From: Clostridia bacterium
GTDB lineage: Bacteria > Bacillota > Clostridia > Lachnospirales > Lachnospiraceae
Direction: 5' to 3'
DNA: 64,000 bases
NCBI GenBank assembly: GCA_910575725.1
Contig: CAJTFE010000020.1
Coordinates: 18,382 to 82,381 of the forward strand
Part shown: positions 63,915-64,000 of the stretch, in pieces
Position numbering within the stretch: position 1 is the stretch's first letter
How the letters are laid out: the number at the start of each line of letters is the position of its first letter
Translations under genes and position numbers: made by a program
The notes under the pieces: model-generated
Told to the model about the DNA's origin: nothing
The model's database searches: none
What the model saw: the letters and a program-made list of their open reading frames with translations, nothing else

Positions 63915-64000
63915 AGCTTCCTGTATAATTCAAATATAGGGAATTCCAAGAAAGAAGGTTGAGAAAAAAATACCTCAGAGTAAAATAAGATTACTGACTT

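Overview
The window looks like chromosome of an anaerobic Gram-positive Clostridia, most likely Lachnospiraceae. This is inferred from PolC-type replicase, rubrerythrin and an 8Fe ferredoxin, a Bacillus-type ThyA, sortase and SipW-type surface genes, strong Shine-Dalgarno sequences and TTG starts. No rRNA or ribosomal protein gene is present to place it more exactly. Nearly all genes lie on the + strand.

Layout. 1-4400: rubrerythrin (cut by the window start), tRNA-Gly, ferredoxin, thyA-folA, and a branched-chain aminotransferase. 4500-11900: a SEDS cell-wall polymerase, ispG, polC and a 49-aa ORF. 12000-19200: a complete Liv-type branched-chain amino acid ABC transporter (binding protein, two permeases, two ATPases), then purA and a HAD phosphatase. 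19300-21000: an Rpn-family nuclease, a small membrane protein and a candidate sRNA. 21200-48000: a 27-kb surface-appendage region. It contains a SARP-like regulator, a transglutaminase-like lipoprotein, a minimal type IV pilus/T2SS-like set (PilC, four small membrane or pseudopilin-like proteins, PilT), signal peptidase I, a 1718-aa His/Cys-repeat adhesin, an LPxTG backbone pilin, a class C sortase, a second pilin-like protein, two TasA/camelysin-like proteins, two further anchored proteins, a SipW-type signal peptidase, a second SARP-like regulator and a 1496-aa adhesin. 48400-57100: a second Rpn paralogue, tRNA-Trp, a PspA/zinc-ribbon/SPFH envelope-stress operon, pcrA, small membrane proteins and rlmD. 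57100-63600: an AT-rich defence island bounded by 39-bp near-identical direct repeats at the rlmD 3' end. It carries a YhcG/DUF1016 nuclease between twin 29-bp palindromes, a Gabija-like OLD nuclease/UvrD helicase pair, and a broken dinD coupled to it. The window ends in unresolved AT-rich sequence with two stem-loops.

The less ordinary signals are mostly non-coding or intragenic. Two structured leader elements recur: a pseudoknot (element A, two copies) and a long hairpin with a conserved ACGGAACT-to-RBS tail (element B, three copies plus a variant). They precede functionally unrelated genes (SEDS polymerase, Liv binding protein, purA, pspA). Both Rpn paralogues keep an internal Shine-Dalgarno and ATG that would make a C-terminal protein, as in Rpn systems with an intragenic antitoxin. 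A 220-bp palindrome separates sipW from the second SARP gene. All functional calls come from motif recognition by eye; no database search was run.
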